DNA of 10,456 nucleotides from Gammaproteobacteria bacterium. Lineage in GTDB: Bacteria; Pseudomonadota; Gammaproteobacteria; Eutrophobiales; Eutrophobiaceae. A program made the position numbers and the translations under genes. The stretch spans positions 1-10,456 of the forward strand of contig JABHFC010000165.1 in assembly GCA_018676275.1 (NCBI GenBank), in the 5' to 3' direction. Within the stretch, counting starts at the first letter, position 1; the number at the start of each line of letters is the position of its first letter. The notes beneath the pieces were generated by a model. The model worked only from the letters and a program-made list of their open reading frames with translations, ran no database searches and was not told the origin of the DNA. Shown in pieces: positions 1-7,282 of the stretch.

Positions 1-80
1 TTAAATACATCAAGTATGATTAAAAAATTGATTGCAAGCCTGAATATGTGGCACACCAATATCTCTATAATGAGAATAAT

Positions 81-109
81 CCCCATGATCTCAGAAGAGA
101 TACATGGGG
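81..109 (-). terminator. Strong hairpin after the TonB receptor gene, putative terminator
   Basis: CCCCATG (81-87) pairs with CATGGGG (103-109), and ATCTC (88-92) pairs with GAGAT (97-101). The A at 102 is bulged and the loop is AGAA. The hairpin starts 29 bases past the stop codon of the receptor gene. It has no clean U run on either strand; on the minus strand it is followed by the moderately T-rich ATTATTCTCATTAT. It could be a terminator, possibly serving a convergent gene beyond the left edge as well, or simply a stabilising 3' stem. Confidence 0.45.
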
Positions 110-138
110 AAGATTTGATTTATTAAAGCAGATAAATC

Positions 139-2229
139 CTATAGTTTATATCTGATTGTCAGACCACCATAGGCATTAAGATCAGGTGCAGGTTCAAACA
201 GGCGTCCACCAAAACCATTTACTCTAACGTTAGAGTTGTAGTTTTCATCAAACATATTGTTCAAGCCAATATAAGGGGATACCTCCCAGTTTCCCATCTG
301 ATGTCTATAGCCAGCACGAATATTTGCAACACTGGAAGATTTGTTAATCGTTGTGTTTGCATTATTGGCAAAAAACTTGTCAATGTAGAGAAAATCCCAG
401 ACAACATACAAACCTGAATCATGTGTATAAGCCAGTTCAGCAAAAAACTGATTCTCGGGAAGACCCGGTAAATCATTTCCTTCCAGAGCAGTATTGGAAA
501 TAACATTGTCAAACTCGAAATCTGAATAGGTATAAGCTGCCGTGAGTTGTAAGCCTTCAAAAATATCAACAACCATACTGGCTTCGAGTCCTTTACGATC
601 CGTATCCGCATTTGTGAATACACCACGACTACCTGTTGTACTTACATTACTGATTTCGTCGTCTATTTGCATAGTGTAGAAAGCGACATCAAAATACATG
701 CGGTCATACAAGTTGCCTTTTGCACCTATCTCAAAGCTGTCTGCTGTCTGCGCTCTTACATTGTTAAAGCCACCAAGGTCAATATTGAAACCTGTATCCC
801 TTGCCGGATTGGCTAATTCAGTGAAAGTAGGAGTTTCGAAAGACTTTGCGTAATTAGCATAAAGATGGAGAGTTGGTGAGGCGGTCCAGTTCAAACCGAC
901 AGTGGGACTAAATTCATTGAAATCCAGTTTGCTGGATTGATCTGCATTAGCCAGGAACCTGTCATCAACGGACATATCAAGCATGTCGTATCGACCACCG
1001 ACCGTGAGTTCAAGAGTATCGCTGATAGCAAACTCGTTACGAAAATAAAACCCGTAAGATTCTGCCTTTTCAAATTGGTCAAAACTTAGAGCACCTTTAA
1101 CACCGGCATTATTTAAAAAACGTTGCCTGTCATCTTCCTGAACATCAATGTCAAAACCGGCGGTAAAACGATTAGGCCGTCCAAACAGCGTATCGGTATA
1201 AGTGTATTGTCCACCGCCGCCAAAGAAAAAGCGGTCAAACTCAACCACGCCATCATCTGCCACAAACCTGATATGTGTGCCTATAGGCAGAAAAGTCTGG
1301 AAGTCCTTCCAGAGATAATAATTGCGCAGGCTGAATTGATGTTTCTCATCTAATGTTTTGCGATAAACAAACCCTATTTTTTGTTGATCGAATTCTTCAC
1401 CAGAATTAGATGCCAGGTTACGGGCTTGTGCCTGACGCGGATCAGTTGCGATGTCCGCTGCTGTAATACCACCGGCATCATTGGCGGTAGGAGAATCAGC
1501 TGCGTTAACTATCATTGTCAGACTGCTGCTATCATCAAAATCATAGCGAAACTTACTGTTAATCAGGGAGTGTTCAACTTCTGAATTATCCCGATATCCA
1601 TCCATTGTTAAATGGGAGGCATTCACAAGGTAATTTAACTTTTCGTGCTGACCTCCAACCTTAAATTGATATTTCTGCTGGTCGTACTCACCGATAGTAA
1701 TGCCAGCTTCGACAAACGGAGTTTCGGTTCCATCTTCGGTAAATAAACTGATTACACCACCCGATGATGAACCGTAAAGTGAAGAAGAGGGGCCGCGTAT
1801 AACCTCTATTCGTTCGGCCGAGCCAAGATCGACATCATCAACACCACTTTGCCCGTCGGCCAGGGTTGAAGGAATGCCGTCAACGAATACCTTGATTCCC
1901 CGAATACCAAAATTCGCTCGTGCACCAAATCCACGAATGGATATACGTAGATCCTGAGTAAAATTGTATCGGTTTTGCGAAAACAGCCCCGGCACCCGGT
2001 TCAACGATTCATCCAGGCCAAGTTGTTGTCGACCCAGTTGAATATCGTCCTTACCAACGACGGTAATTGCGGATGGAAGATCGAGCAGGGATTTTTCAAC
2101 TCTGGAAGAAGTGACGATAAGCTCCTCTAGCTTATCTGAATCCATTGAGGATTGGGCAAATACCAGAGAGCCCATAAAAAGGGACGAAACAAATAATGTA
2201 GTGAGATTCAAAATATACGAACGAGACAT
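139..2229 (-). CDS. TonB-dependent outer-membrane receptor
   Basis: A 696-residue outer-membrane receptor that would import a scarce ligand into the periplasm using TonB energy. Residues 1-25 form a signal peptide with a likely cut after VFA. A TonB-box-like segment, EELIVTSSR, follows at about 35-43. The plug domain spans about 45-165, with hallmark segments SIRGFGARANFGIRG (97-111), VFVDGIP (114-120) and IEVIRGPSSSLYGS (141-154). The rest is a beta barrel rich in alternating aromatic strands and Asp/Asn loops, including YANYAKSFETPTFTEL, typical of the conserved barrel region. It ends in RYKL rather than the usual terminal Phe or Trp, a small oddity. The plug resembles the FecA-like iron-complex group, but the ligand cannot be read from sequence. 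The ATG at 2229 is backed by a textbook ribosome binding site. It lies 347 bases after the peptidase gene and is probably transcribed separately. Confidence 0.93.
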   Translation of the reverse strand: MSRSYILNLTTLFVSSLFMGSLVFAQSSMDSDKLEELIVTSSRVEKSLLDLPSAITVVGKDDIQLGRQQLGLDESLNRVPGLFSQNRYNFTQDLRISIRGFGARANFGIRGIKVFVDGIPSTLADGQSGVDDVDLGSAERIEVIRGPSSSLYGSSSGGVISLFTEDGTETPFVEAGITIGEYDQQKYQFKVGGQHEKLNYLVNASHLTMDGYRDNSEVEHSLINSKFRYDFDDSSSLTMIVNAADSPTANDAGGITAADIATDPRQAQARNLASNSGEEFDQQKIGFVYRKTLDEKHQFSLRNYYLWKDFQTFLPIGTHIRFVADDGVVEFDRFFFGGGGQYTYTDTLFGRPNRFTAGFDIDVQEDDRQRFLNNAGVKGALSFDQFEKAESYGFYFRNEFAISDTLELTVGGRYDMLDMSVDDRFLANADQSSKLDFNEFSPTVGLNWTASPTLHLYANYAKSFETPTFTELANPARDTGFNIDLGGFNNVRAQTADSFEIGAKGNLYDRMYFDVAFYTMQIDDEISNVSTTGSRGVFTNADTDRKGLEASMVVDIFEGLQLTAAYTYSDFEFDNVISNTALEGNDLPGLPENQFFAELAYTHDSGLYVVWDFLYIDKFFANNANTTINKSSSVANIRAGYRHQMGNWEVSPYIGLNNMFDENYNSNVRVNGFGGRLFEPAPDLNAYGGLTIRYKL

Positions 2230-2234
2230 AAAAA

Positions 2235-2240
2235 CTCCTG
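2235..2240 (-). promoter_or_regulatory. Ribosome binding site of the TonB receptor gene
   Basis: On the minus strand CAGGAG lies five T's before the ATG at 2227-2229. It is a near-ideal Shine-Dalgarno sequence and fixes the start, placing the signal peptide at the very N-terminus. Confidence 0.85.
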
Positions 2241-2441
2241 ATTAAAAGATAAAATTATTATTTTTATTAAAGAAAACTTACCTAGGTAGCAATAATCAGA
2301 CCTAAATCAATGATTTTTATGAGAAACATCAATTATTTTAAAAAAACTATGAAAAACAGGGGAAATAGCGAAAATTATTGATAAAGAAACTAATATTGGT
2401 TTAGACAGAGGAAGATATTGTTAGGTGGACTCGTGATCTTA

Positions 2442-2459
2442 CTGGTTTTATAGAACCAG
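2442..2459. repeat. Inverted repeat CTGGTT / AACCAG inside a longer nested repeat
   Basis: CTGGTT (2442-2447) and AACCAG (2454-2459) are perfect inverted arms around a 6-base spacer. They lie inside a wider pair, GTTAGG (2420-2425) and CCTAAC (2482-2487). Together they could fold as a nested stem in RNA from either strand or mark a protein-binding site. Function unknown. Confidence 0.5.
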
Positions 2460-2551
2460 AATTGCTATTGAACTGGCTAATCCTAACCAACCACGATAGC
2501 TTCAGGCTTTTTGCAGCATTTGCATAGTCGCCGGATATGGAGAAACGAACT

Positions 2552-2566
2552 CAGGCTTAAAGCCTG
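2552..2566 (-). terminator. Short palindromic stem after the M3 peptidase gene, possible terminator
   Basis: CAGGCTT (2552-2558) and AAGCCTG (2560-2566) form a 7-base inverted repeat around a single A, starting 13 bases past the peptidase stop codon. As RNA the inner bases would open into a loop. There is no U run after it, so rho-independent termination is doubtful. The TCAGGCTT arm also occurs at 2502-2509. Confidence 0.35.
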
Positions 2567-2579
2567 TAAAATTCACGCT

Positions 2580-4607
2580 TTAATCGCCACTGATTCCTTT
2601 TTTCAGATCGTTAGCGAAGGCGTCGAAATTATAGTTTCGTCCAAGAAAATCGCTGACCAGCTCTGCCGCAGGTTTTGCCCCACCCTGGGATAATATTGTC
2701 TGGCGATAACGTAAGGCTGTATTGGTATTGTGCATGCCTTCTTTCTTGAATTCGGTCAGTAAGTCAGCGGCAATTACCTTGGACCACATATAGGTATAGT
2801 AAATAGCTGAATAACCATTTAGATGGCCAAGATTAGTAAAAAAATATGTTCCATCCTGATGAGGCAAGGGTGAATAGCGTTGCTCCAGTTCAAGCATTTT
2901 AGGGAATAACTCAAAAGTGGCAGGATCTGAACTATGATAGTTAAGAGAGAGGGACGCATAATACATCTGGATACCAGTGGTTAAACCTTCACCAAACCAG
3001 CGTGCACGATTGAGTTTTTCAACGAGCTCCGCCGGTATCGGTTCACCAGCAGCGTTAGTAGCAAAAGCCTGTAATGTTTCCAGATCATATATCCACTCTT
3101 CGAGCATTTGTGAAGGTGCCTCAACAAAATCCCACTCAGTTGCGATTCCCGTTAAACTATCCCAGCGATGATTCCCGGCAAACAGACCGTGAATCAGGTG
3201 CCCAAATTCATGCAGGAAAGTACTGACCTGATCAAACTCCATTAGCTCATTCGGATCTTTCTCACCGGGGAAGTTACATACCAGAGTAGTCAGCGGTAAT
3301 TGTCTTCCACTAATGCCGGCCCGAGTACCAAATGCAGCTGCATGTTGATATTTTCCTTCACGTGGGTGCATATCTAAATGAAATTGAGCAAAGACTTTTC
3401 CATCCTGTAGCATTTCATAAGATTCGACACTGGGGTGCCATGTGCTGGTTTGCCAGGGCCGTATTTCAACATTGAACAGATTGCTGACCAGTTCAAATAT
3501 CCCATCCCGTACCTTGCCATAGGAAAAGTACTGACGAACTTCTGCCGCATCGAGTTCGTATTGTTCTTTTTTTATCAGTTCCTGCAGGTAGGAAACCTGC
3601 CAACGATTTACCTCGCTTGCACCGCTATCAATCTGCTTCAGTCTTTTTAAAAGTTGTTTTACATCGGCTTCCTGAGCAGGCTTAGCCAATTTACTAACAC
3701 GATCGATAAATTTCTGCGCATTAGTACCGCTGCCAATCATTTTGTCCGCAGTCACCAGATCTGCAAAATTGTCATATCCCAGAATAGCTGCCAGTTCGTT
3801 ACGCTTTTCCAATAGAGATTTTAATACGGGTTCATTTTGAGGATAGGCTCTGGATCGTTCCTGTTGTCGTAAACGTCTTCGTACCTCATCTGATTCCGCG
3901 AAAGTGTAGACAGGATATATATCAGGATAGCGGGTGGATATTTTTATTAAGCCGTTTTCGCCCGGTGGATGTGCATCGATATAATCTTGCGGCAGTCCTT
4001 TTAGATCTTCAGTTGTAACTTCAATGTAGCGAACATCATCCAGGATGTTTTTATCCCATGTTTGTCCTATCTGGGTTATCTCATCACTCAATGCACGGAT
4101 CTTATCGCGAGTTTCTTCATCTTTATCAACACCTGATAAACGAAAGCCTCGTAAAGTCAGCTCATAAAAACGTTTCGTATCATCAGGTTCATGACTAACA
4201 TCAAGCATGTTAACGGCATCATAAGTCGCTCTTGATAAACTCAACTGGGTGCCGATGTCAGAATATTTCACCAGGCAATCTGTTGCAACTTTTCGTAGAT
4301 CCGGATCTGGATGTACTGATTTATAGGTGCTGGCCAGACGAGCGCCATTGCTTAAAGCAATCTGAAGCTCATTTAGGGGGACTAATACCGTTTCAACGGT
4401 AAATGGTTCTGTGATTTTTTCCTGCTTATCCAGTAGAGTTAAAACCATAGCCAAATCGGTTTCGCATTTCATTTCAAAAGCCTTTGCTTCAGAAGAGATG
4501 GCTATATCTGGATCAGAGTCAGCTGGTTTAGACTCATTCACTGTTGCACAGGCAGACACTAAAGTTAACAAAATCAGAGTAGGGAAATGCTTTAAACCAG
4601 CAGGCAT
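2580..4607 (-). CDS. Lipoprotein zinc oligopeptidase, M3 family (thimet/OpdA type)
   Basis: A 675-residue peptidase expected to cut short peptides. The zinc site is HEFGH at residues 466-470, encoded at 3198-3212, and the third ligand is Glu496 in DFVEAPSQMLEEW. These match family M3A, as does the 675-residue length. The chosen ATG at 4607 has GGAGA seven bases upstream and starts a lipoprotein signal: a hydrophobic stretch ending LVSAC, with the lipidated Cys at residue 20. Ala follows the Cys rather than Asp, which by the usual sorting rule suggests outer-membrane anchoring. The reading frame continues upstream to an ATG at 4700, but that would bury the signal behind 31 residues and is rejected. 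Most M3 oligopeptidases are cytosolic, so the lipobox implies work in the envelope on imported or extracellular peptides. It lies 141 bases downstream of the Xaa-Pro aminopeptidase gene on the same strand. Confidence 0.93.
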   Translation of the reverse strand: MPAGLKHFPTLILLTLVSACATVNESKPADSDPDIAISSEAKAFEMKCETDLAMVLTLLDKQEKITEPFTVETVLVPLNELQIALSNGARLASTYKSVHPDPDLRKVATDCLVKYSDIGTQLSLSRATYDAVNMLDVSHEPDDTKRFYELTLRGFRLSGVDKDEETRDKIRALSDEITQIGQTWDKNILDDVRYIEVTTEDLKGLPQDYIDAHPPGENGLIKISTRYPDIYPVYTFAESDEVRRRLRQQERSRAYPQNEPVLKSLLEKRNELAAILGYDNFADLVTADKMIGSGTNAQKFIDRVSKLAKPAQEADVKQLLKRLKQIDSGASEVNRWQVSYLQELIKKEQYELDAAEVRQYFSYGKVRDGIFELVSNLFNVEIRPWQTSTWHPSVESYEMLQDGKVFAQFHLDMHPREGKYQHAAAFGTRAGISGRQLPLTTLVCNFPGEKDPNELMEFDQVSTFLHEFGHLIHGLFAGNHRWDSLTGIATEWDFVEAPSQMLEEWIYDLETLQAFATNAAGEPIPAELVEKLNRARWFGEGLTTGIQMYYASLSLNYHSSDPATFELFPKMLELEQRYSPLPHQDGTYFFTNLGHLNGYSAIYYTYMWSKVIAADLLTEFKKEGMHNTNTALRYRQTILSQGGAKPAAELVSDFLGRNYNFDAFANDLKKGISGD

Positions 4608-4614
4608 TATAGTT

Positions 4615-4619
4615 TCTCC
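4615..4619 (-). promoter_or_regulatory. Ribosome binding site deciding the M3 peptidase start
   Basis: GGAGA on the minus strand lies 7 bases before the ATG at 4605-4607. It supports this internal ATG over the upstream in-frame ATG at 4700 and agrees with the lipoprotein signal starting here. Confidence 0.75.
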
Positions 4620-4714
4620 AGAATTTCTTGTTTTTTTGCGGAAGCAGGTAAATTTTGCCGTATCTAGCAAAGAATATAAGTCCTGCCAGCAATAGTCCAT
4701 AGTTGAACGATACA

Positions 4715-4748
4715 GTGAAGCATATTCACGTTGAAATGATTGGTTTCA
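4715..4748. repeat. Two adjacent short inverted repeats after the Xaa-Pro aminopeptidase gene
   Basis: GTGAA (4715-4719) pairs with TTCAC (4725-4729), and TGAAA (4732-4736) pairs with TTTCA (4744-4748). The second abuts the aminopeptidase stop codon. They could form two small tandem stems at the end of the four-gene operon. Stems are only five bases and no U run follows, so termination is uncertain. The remaining bases up to the M3 peptidase hold no supported promoter. Confidence 0.35.
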
Positions 4749-6527
4749 CTAAACAGGCCTGGTTGCCTGTCTCAGCCAGTTGATTTCACTTTCAGTCAGC
4801 ACGGGAGAAAGTTTTTCAAATACCTCTTTATGGTAATTATTCAGATATTCCTTCTCTTCCGGTAATAATAAATCAACAAGCAGTGCTCGGGTGTCTACAG
4901 GGCACATAGTCAGCTGTTCAAATTTATAAAATGTACCGAATTCACTTTCATCATAATCAACTACAAGCATAATATTTTCAATTCGTATGCCATGTTGACC
5001 TGCGCGGTATATACCGGGTTCGTTTGTGACACACATTCCAGGTTTCAGTGCTTCATCAATAAAACGAAGACTTATGCTATGAGGGCCTTCATGAACATTC
5101 AAAAAGAAACCGACTCCATGTCCAGTACCACATCCGTAATTTATAGCATGCTTCCATAATGGCTGACGAGCCAGCATATCCAGCTGTATACCTCTTGTGC
5201 CTTGCATAAATTTGGCAATAGCTAGTTGGATATGACCTTTGACCACCAGGGTGAAATCATGTTTTTTGCTATCAGACATATCCCCATAACACATTGTGCG
5301 GGTTATATCAGTTGTACCATCAAAATATTGCCCACCGGAATCCACAAGAAAGAAGTTATCCCGACCAATAGTACAATTGCTTTGTTCAGTGGATGCGTAA
5401 TGCATCATGGCTCCATTAGCGCCATAGCCGGGAATCGTAGTGAAAGAGAGACCTTTAAAGGTATCGATTTCTTGGCGGTATGATTCAAGTTGCGCCGAAG
5501 CACTGAGCTCACTTACCTGTCCCGAAGCAACATTTTCATCTAACCATTTTAAAAACCTGACTACTGCCGCCCCATCTTTGATATGACATGCACGGAAATG
5601 ATCGATCTCTACACTATTCTTTATTGCCTTTAGTGTTGTGGTTATCGATATCTCATCAAGTTTCTCACATGTTTCGGGAATCAAACCAGCAAGCTTTGAG
5701 TTCACACAGTTATGATCAAAAAGTACTTTGGCATCAGCAGCCAGGTTTGTAATTACATTATCTACATCGCCATAGTTTATTATCTGAATATTGTCCTTCT
5801 CAAAAGCCAGCTTTAGCTCATCTGGTACTTTTTTACCTGCAATAAAAAGTTGTGCATTTTCCATACTGATCAGCGTATAAGAAAGTGCAACAGGGCAGGT
5901 GTCAGTATCCTGGCCACGGAAGTTATACAACCATGCTATATCATCCAGACTGGAGACAAAGTGATGTGTAGCACCGCTTTTTTCCATTTCCTTACGTACT
6001 TCACCAAGTTTCTCGAGTCGACTCTTACCGGCATATTCGATCGGCAATTCGAATATCTGTGCATCAGTCATGGCCGGACGATTCTTCCAGACTTTATCGA
6101 GAATATCCTTGTCGTTGACAACAAAGATGTTCTTTTTATTGCACTTATCGCTAAGTTCTTTTTTAAAGTTCCAGGAGAGTACTTCACCATCAAACCCGAC
6201 GCGGGAAGATTCTGAGAGTTCTGCAAATATCCAGTCGATGAAGCTGATGGTTTCGGGCAATCCGTCTTTAAAGAGCTCAATATTCGAACCTGCTAATTCC
6301 TCTTCTGCCTGAATGTGATAACGACCATCTGTCCAGAGTCCCGCTCTTTCTTTAAGAATTACAACAGTACCAGCAGAACCGGAAAAACCGGAAATCCATT
6401 TTCTTCCCAACCACCGATCAGTAAGGTATTCACTGGCATGAGGATCCGAACTTGGAATTATCCATGCATCAAGATTTTCAAGAGCCATTTCAGCTCTCAG
6501 TAAACTCAGTTTTTCTACAACATTCAT
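4749..6527 (-). CDS. Xaa-Pro aminopeptidase, long three-domain form (M24B)
   Basis: A 592-residue metallopeptidase expected to remove the N-terminal residue from peptides with proline in second position. No signal peptide is seen, so it should be cytoplasmic. The five metal ligands of the pita-bread fold are all present: Asp396 and Asp407 (DSGGQYFDGTTD), His470 (GTGHGVGFF), Glu503 (TNEPGIY) and Glu517 (IRIEN). His376 in GAMMHYAS matches the substrate-binding His. The N-terminal third has creatinase-type segments such as WIIPSSDPHASEYL and ISGFSGSAGTVVI. The last 60 or so residues, beginning CPVDTRALLVDLLLPEE, match the extra C-terminal domain of the XPNPEP1-like group, which explains the length beyond about 440 residues in E. 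coli PepP. The ATG at 6527 has GGAAA seven bases upstream and lies 17 bases after the preceding stop. An upstream GTG at 6572 would overlap that gene and is less likely. Confidence 0.93.
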   Translation of the reverse strand: MNVVEKLSLLRAEMALENLDAWIIPSSDPHASEYLTDRWLGRKWISGFSGSAGTVVILKERAGLWTDGRYHIQAEEELAGSNIELFKDGLPETISFIDWIFAELSESSRVGFDGEVLSWNFKKELSDKCNKKNIFVVNDKDILDKVWKNRPAMTDAQIFELPIEYAGKSRLEKLGEVRKEMEKSGATHHFVSSLDDIAWLYNFRGQDTDTCPVALSYTLISMENAQLFIAGKKVPDELKLAFEKDNIQIINYGDVDNVITNLAADAKVLFDHNCVNSKLAGLIPETCEKLDEISITTTLKAIKNSVEIDHFRACHIKDGAAVVRFLKWLDENVASGQVSELSASAQLESYRQEIDTFKGLSFTTIPGYGANGAMMHYASTEQSNCTIGRDNFFLVDSGGQYFDGTTDITRTMCYGDMSDSKKHDFTLVVKGHIQLAIAKFMQGTRGIQLDMLARQPLWKHAINYGCGTGHGVGFFLNVHEGPHSISLRFIDEALKPGMCVTNEPGIYRAGQHGIRIENIMLVVDYDESEFGTFYKFEQLTMCPVDTRALLVDLLLPEEKEYLNNYHKEVFEKLSPVLTESEINWLRQATRPV

Positions 6528-6544
6528 ATTAAAGTTTCCGATGA

Positions 6545-7273
6545 TTACGATGGTATGAACCTTTTTTCCCACATAGCCAGGTAATTATCCTGACATTGTC
6601 GGGCGATTTCTCTGCCTTTTTCCGATACTTCGATTACAGGTTTTACATATGCCTGGAACCCGGTGCTTAGCTCTACGGCGTTATACCAATGCTCTGCCCA
6701 GACACCATCTGAAGCTCTTCGACCTTTTGGCCAGTTGAGCATTTCGCTTGAAAAGTTCAGGCCAAATTCTGTGCACATGTGTGTCAGGACTTTTTCCGGG
6801 TATTGCAGGACGTCTTTAGAGTCAATGACAGTAACCGGCTTATCTGTGAGAGAAGATATCTGCTGGTAAAGTGCAAATTGGCGATGAACACCAATGTCAT
6901 CAGCGCTCATGAGTTCATTTTTCTTTTCGTAGGAATTAGCCACTAGTAGTGGGTCACGAATAAGAAAACAGTGCTTTAGTTTTTCGCACCATCCCAGATC
7001 GATTTCGGGGAGCATGTGATGAGTCATATGTTTTTGATAAAAGACAGCATCTTTAACAGGGGATTCGCTTAGTTGACGGGCAATCTTCTCCCAGTTTGTA
7101 GACTGACTGTTAATAACATTTTTATATCCGGGGTGATTTAGTCCGGTGGTTTTTAAATAGTAGGCATAAAAAGGTTCGTCGACAACACAGGTATCACTAC
7201 GGTTTTCCCATGCGCGCATCATCGCGGTTGAAATATTTCTGGGGCCAGACCACATGGCGATCCTTACAGACAT
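6545..7273 (-). CDS. Sulfotransferase-fold P-loop protein paired with an aminotransferase
   Basis: A 242-residue protein with the fold signatures of PAPS-dependent sulfotransferases. SGPRNIST at residues 9-16 follows the first strand (VRIAMW) and corresponds to the 5'-phosphosulfate-binding loop. IRDP at 105-108 with Ser114 resembles the 3'-phosphate-binding Arg/Ser pair. The early VVDEPFYAYYL (30-40) is typical of this subgroup. A sulfated substrate is not established, and the domain could instead bind another nucleotide or phosphorylated compound. It starts 9 bases after the aminotransferase stop and ends 17 bases before the aminopeptidase, so it is very likely co-transcribed. The ATG at 7273 lacks a clear ribosome binding site. 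The Met at residue 7 (7255) has AGGA five bases upstream, but starting there would cut the first strand, so 7273 is preferred. No signal peptide is seen; likely cytoplasmic. Confidence 0.82.
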   Translation of the reverse strand: MSVRIAMWSGPRNISTAMMRAWENRSDTCVVDEPFYAYYLKTTGLNHPGYKNVINSQSTNWEKIARQLSESPVKDAVFYQKHMTHHMLPEIDLGWCEKLKHCFLIRDPLLVANSYEKKNELMSADDIGVHRQFALYQQISSLTDKPVTVIDSKDVLQYPEKVLTHMCTEFGLNFSSEMLNWPKGRRASDGVWAEHWYNAVELSTGFQAYVKPVIEVSEKGREIARQCQDNYLAMWEKRFIPS

Positions 7274-7282
7274 AGGATGGTT

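Larger units (their letters stand above)
2230..2579 (-). other. Intergenic region: leader of the TonB receptor gene and structured tail
   Basis: No gene is supported in these 350 bases. The receptor-proximal part (2230-2410) is very AT-rich and should hold the receptor promoter. A weak match on the minus strand is TTGCTA with TAATAA 17 bases later, just after the perfect 10-base palindrome TACCTAGGTA (2279-2288). I would not call a promoter from this. ATCAAT occurs at 2306 and 2328, with its inverse ATTGAT at 2377. The distal part (2420-2566) is less AT-rich and holds several inverted repeats. I found no recognisable riboswitch core or convincing Fur box. Confidence 0.6.

Noticed and set aside
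1..126. Open plus-strand frame from the left edge, with an ATG at 16, ending TAA at 124-126
   Set aside because: Only about 41 codons, no ribosome binding site or recognisable motif, and it runs through the hairpin at 81-109. Another frame gives KYIKYD and a stop at 21, which could equally be the tail of an outside gene.
2230..2400. Fur box or cobalamin riboswitch before the TonB receptor
   Set aside because: The AT-rich leader has loose NATWAT-like runs, but no convincing 19-base Fur match, and I found no GCCACTG-type B12 box in proper context.
4608..4700. N-terminal extension of the M3 peptidase from an ATG at 4700
   Set aside because: It would place 31 residues before a good lipoprotein signal, and the internal ATG at 4607 has a clear GGAGA at ideal spacing.
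5850..6215. 121-codon plus-strand open frame within the aminopeptidase gene, and similar frames antisense to other genes
   Set aside because: They lie opposite genes with clear family motifs and have no recognisable domains of their own, so they look like shadows.
6528..6572. N-terminal extension of the Xaa-Pro aminopeptidase from a GTG at 6572
   Set aside because: It overlaps the end of the sulfotransferase-fold gene, uses a weaker start, and the homologous part begins at the ATG at 6527.
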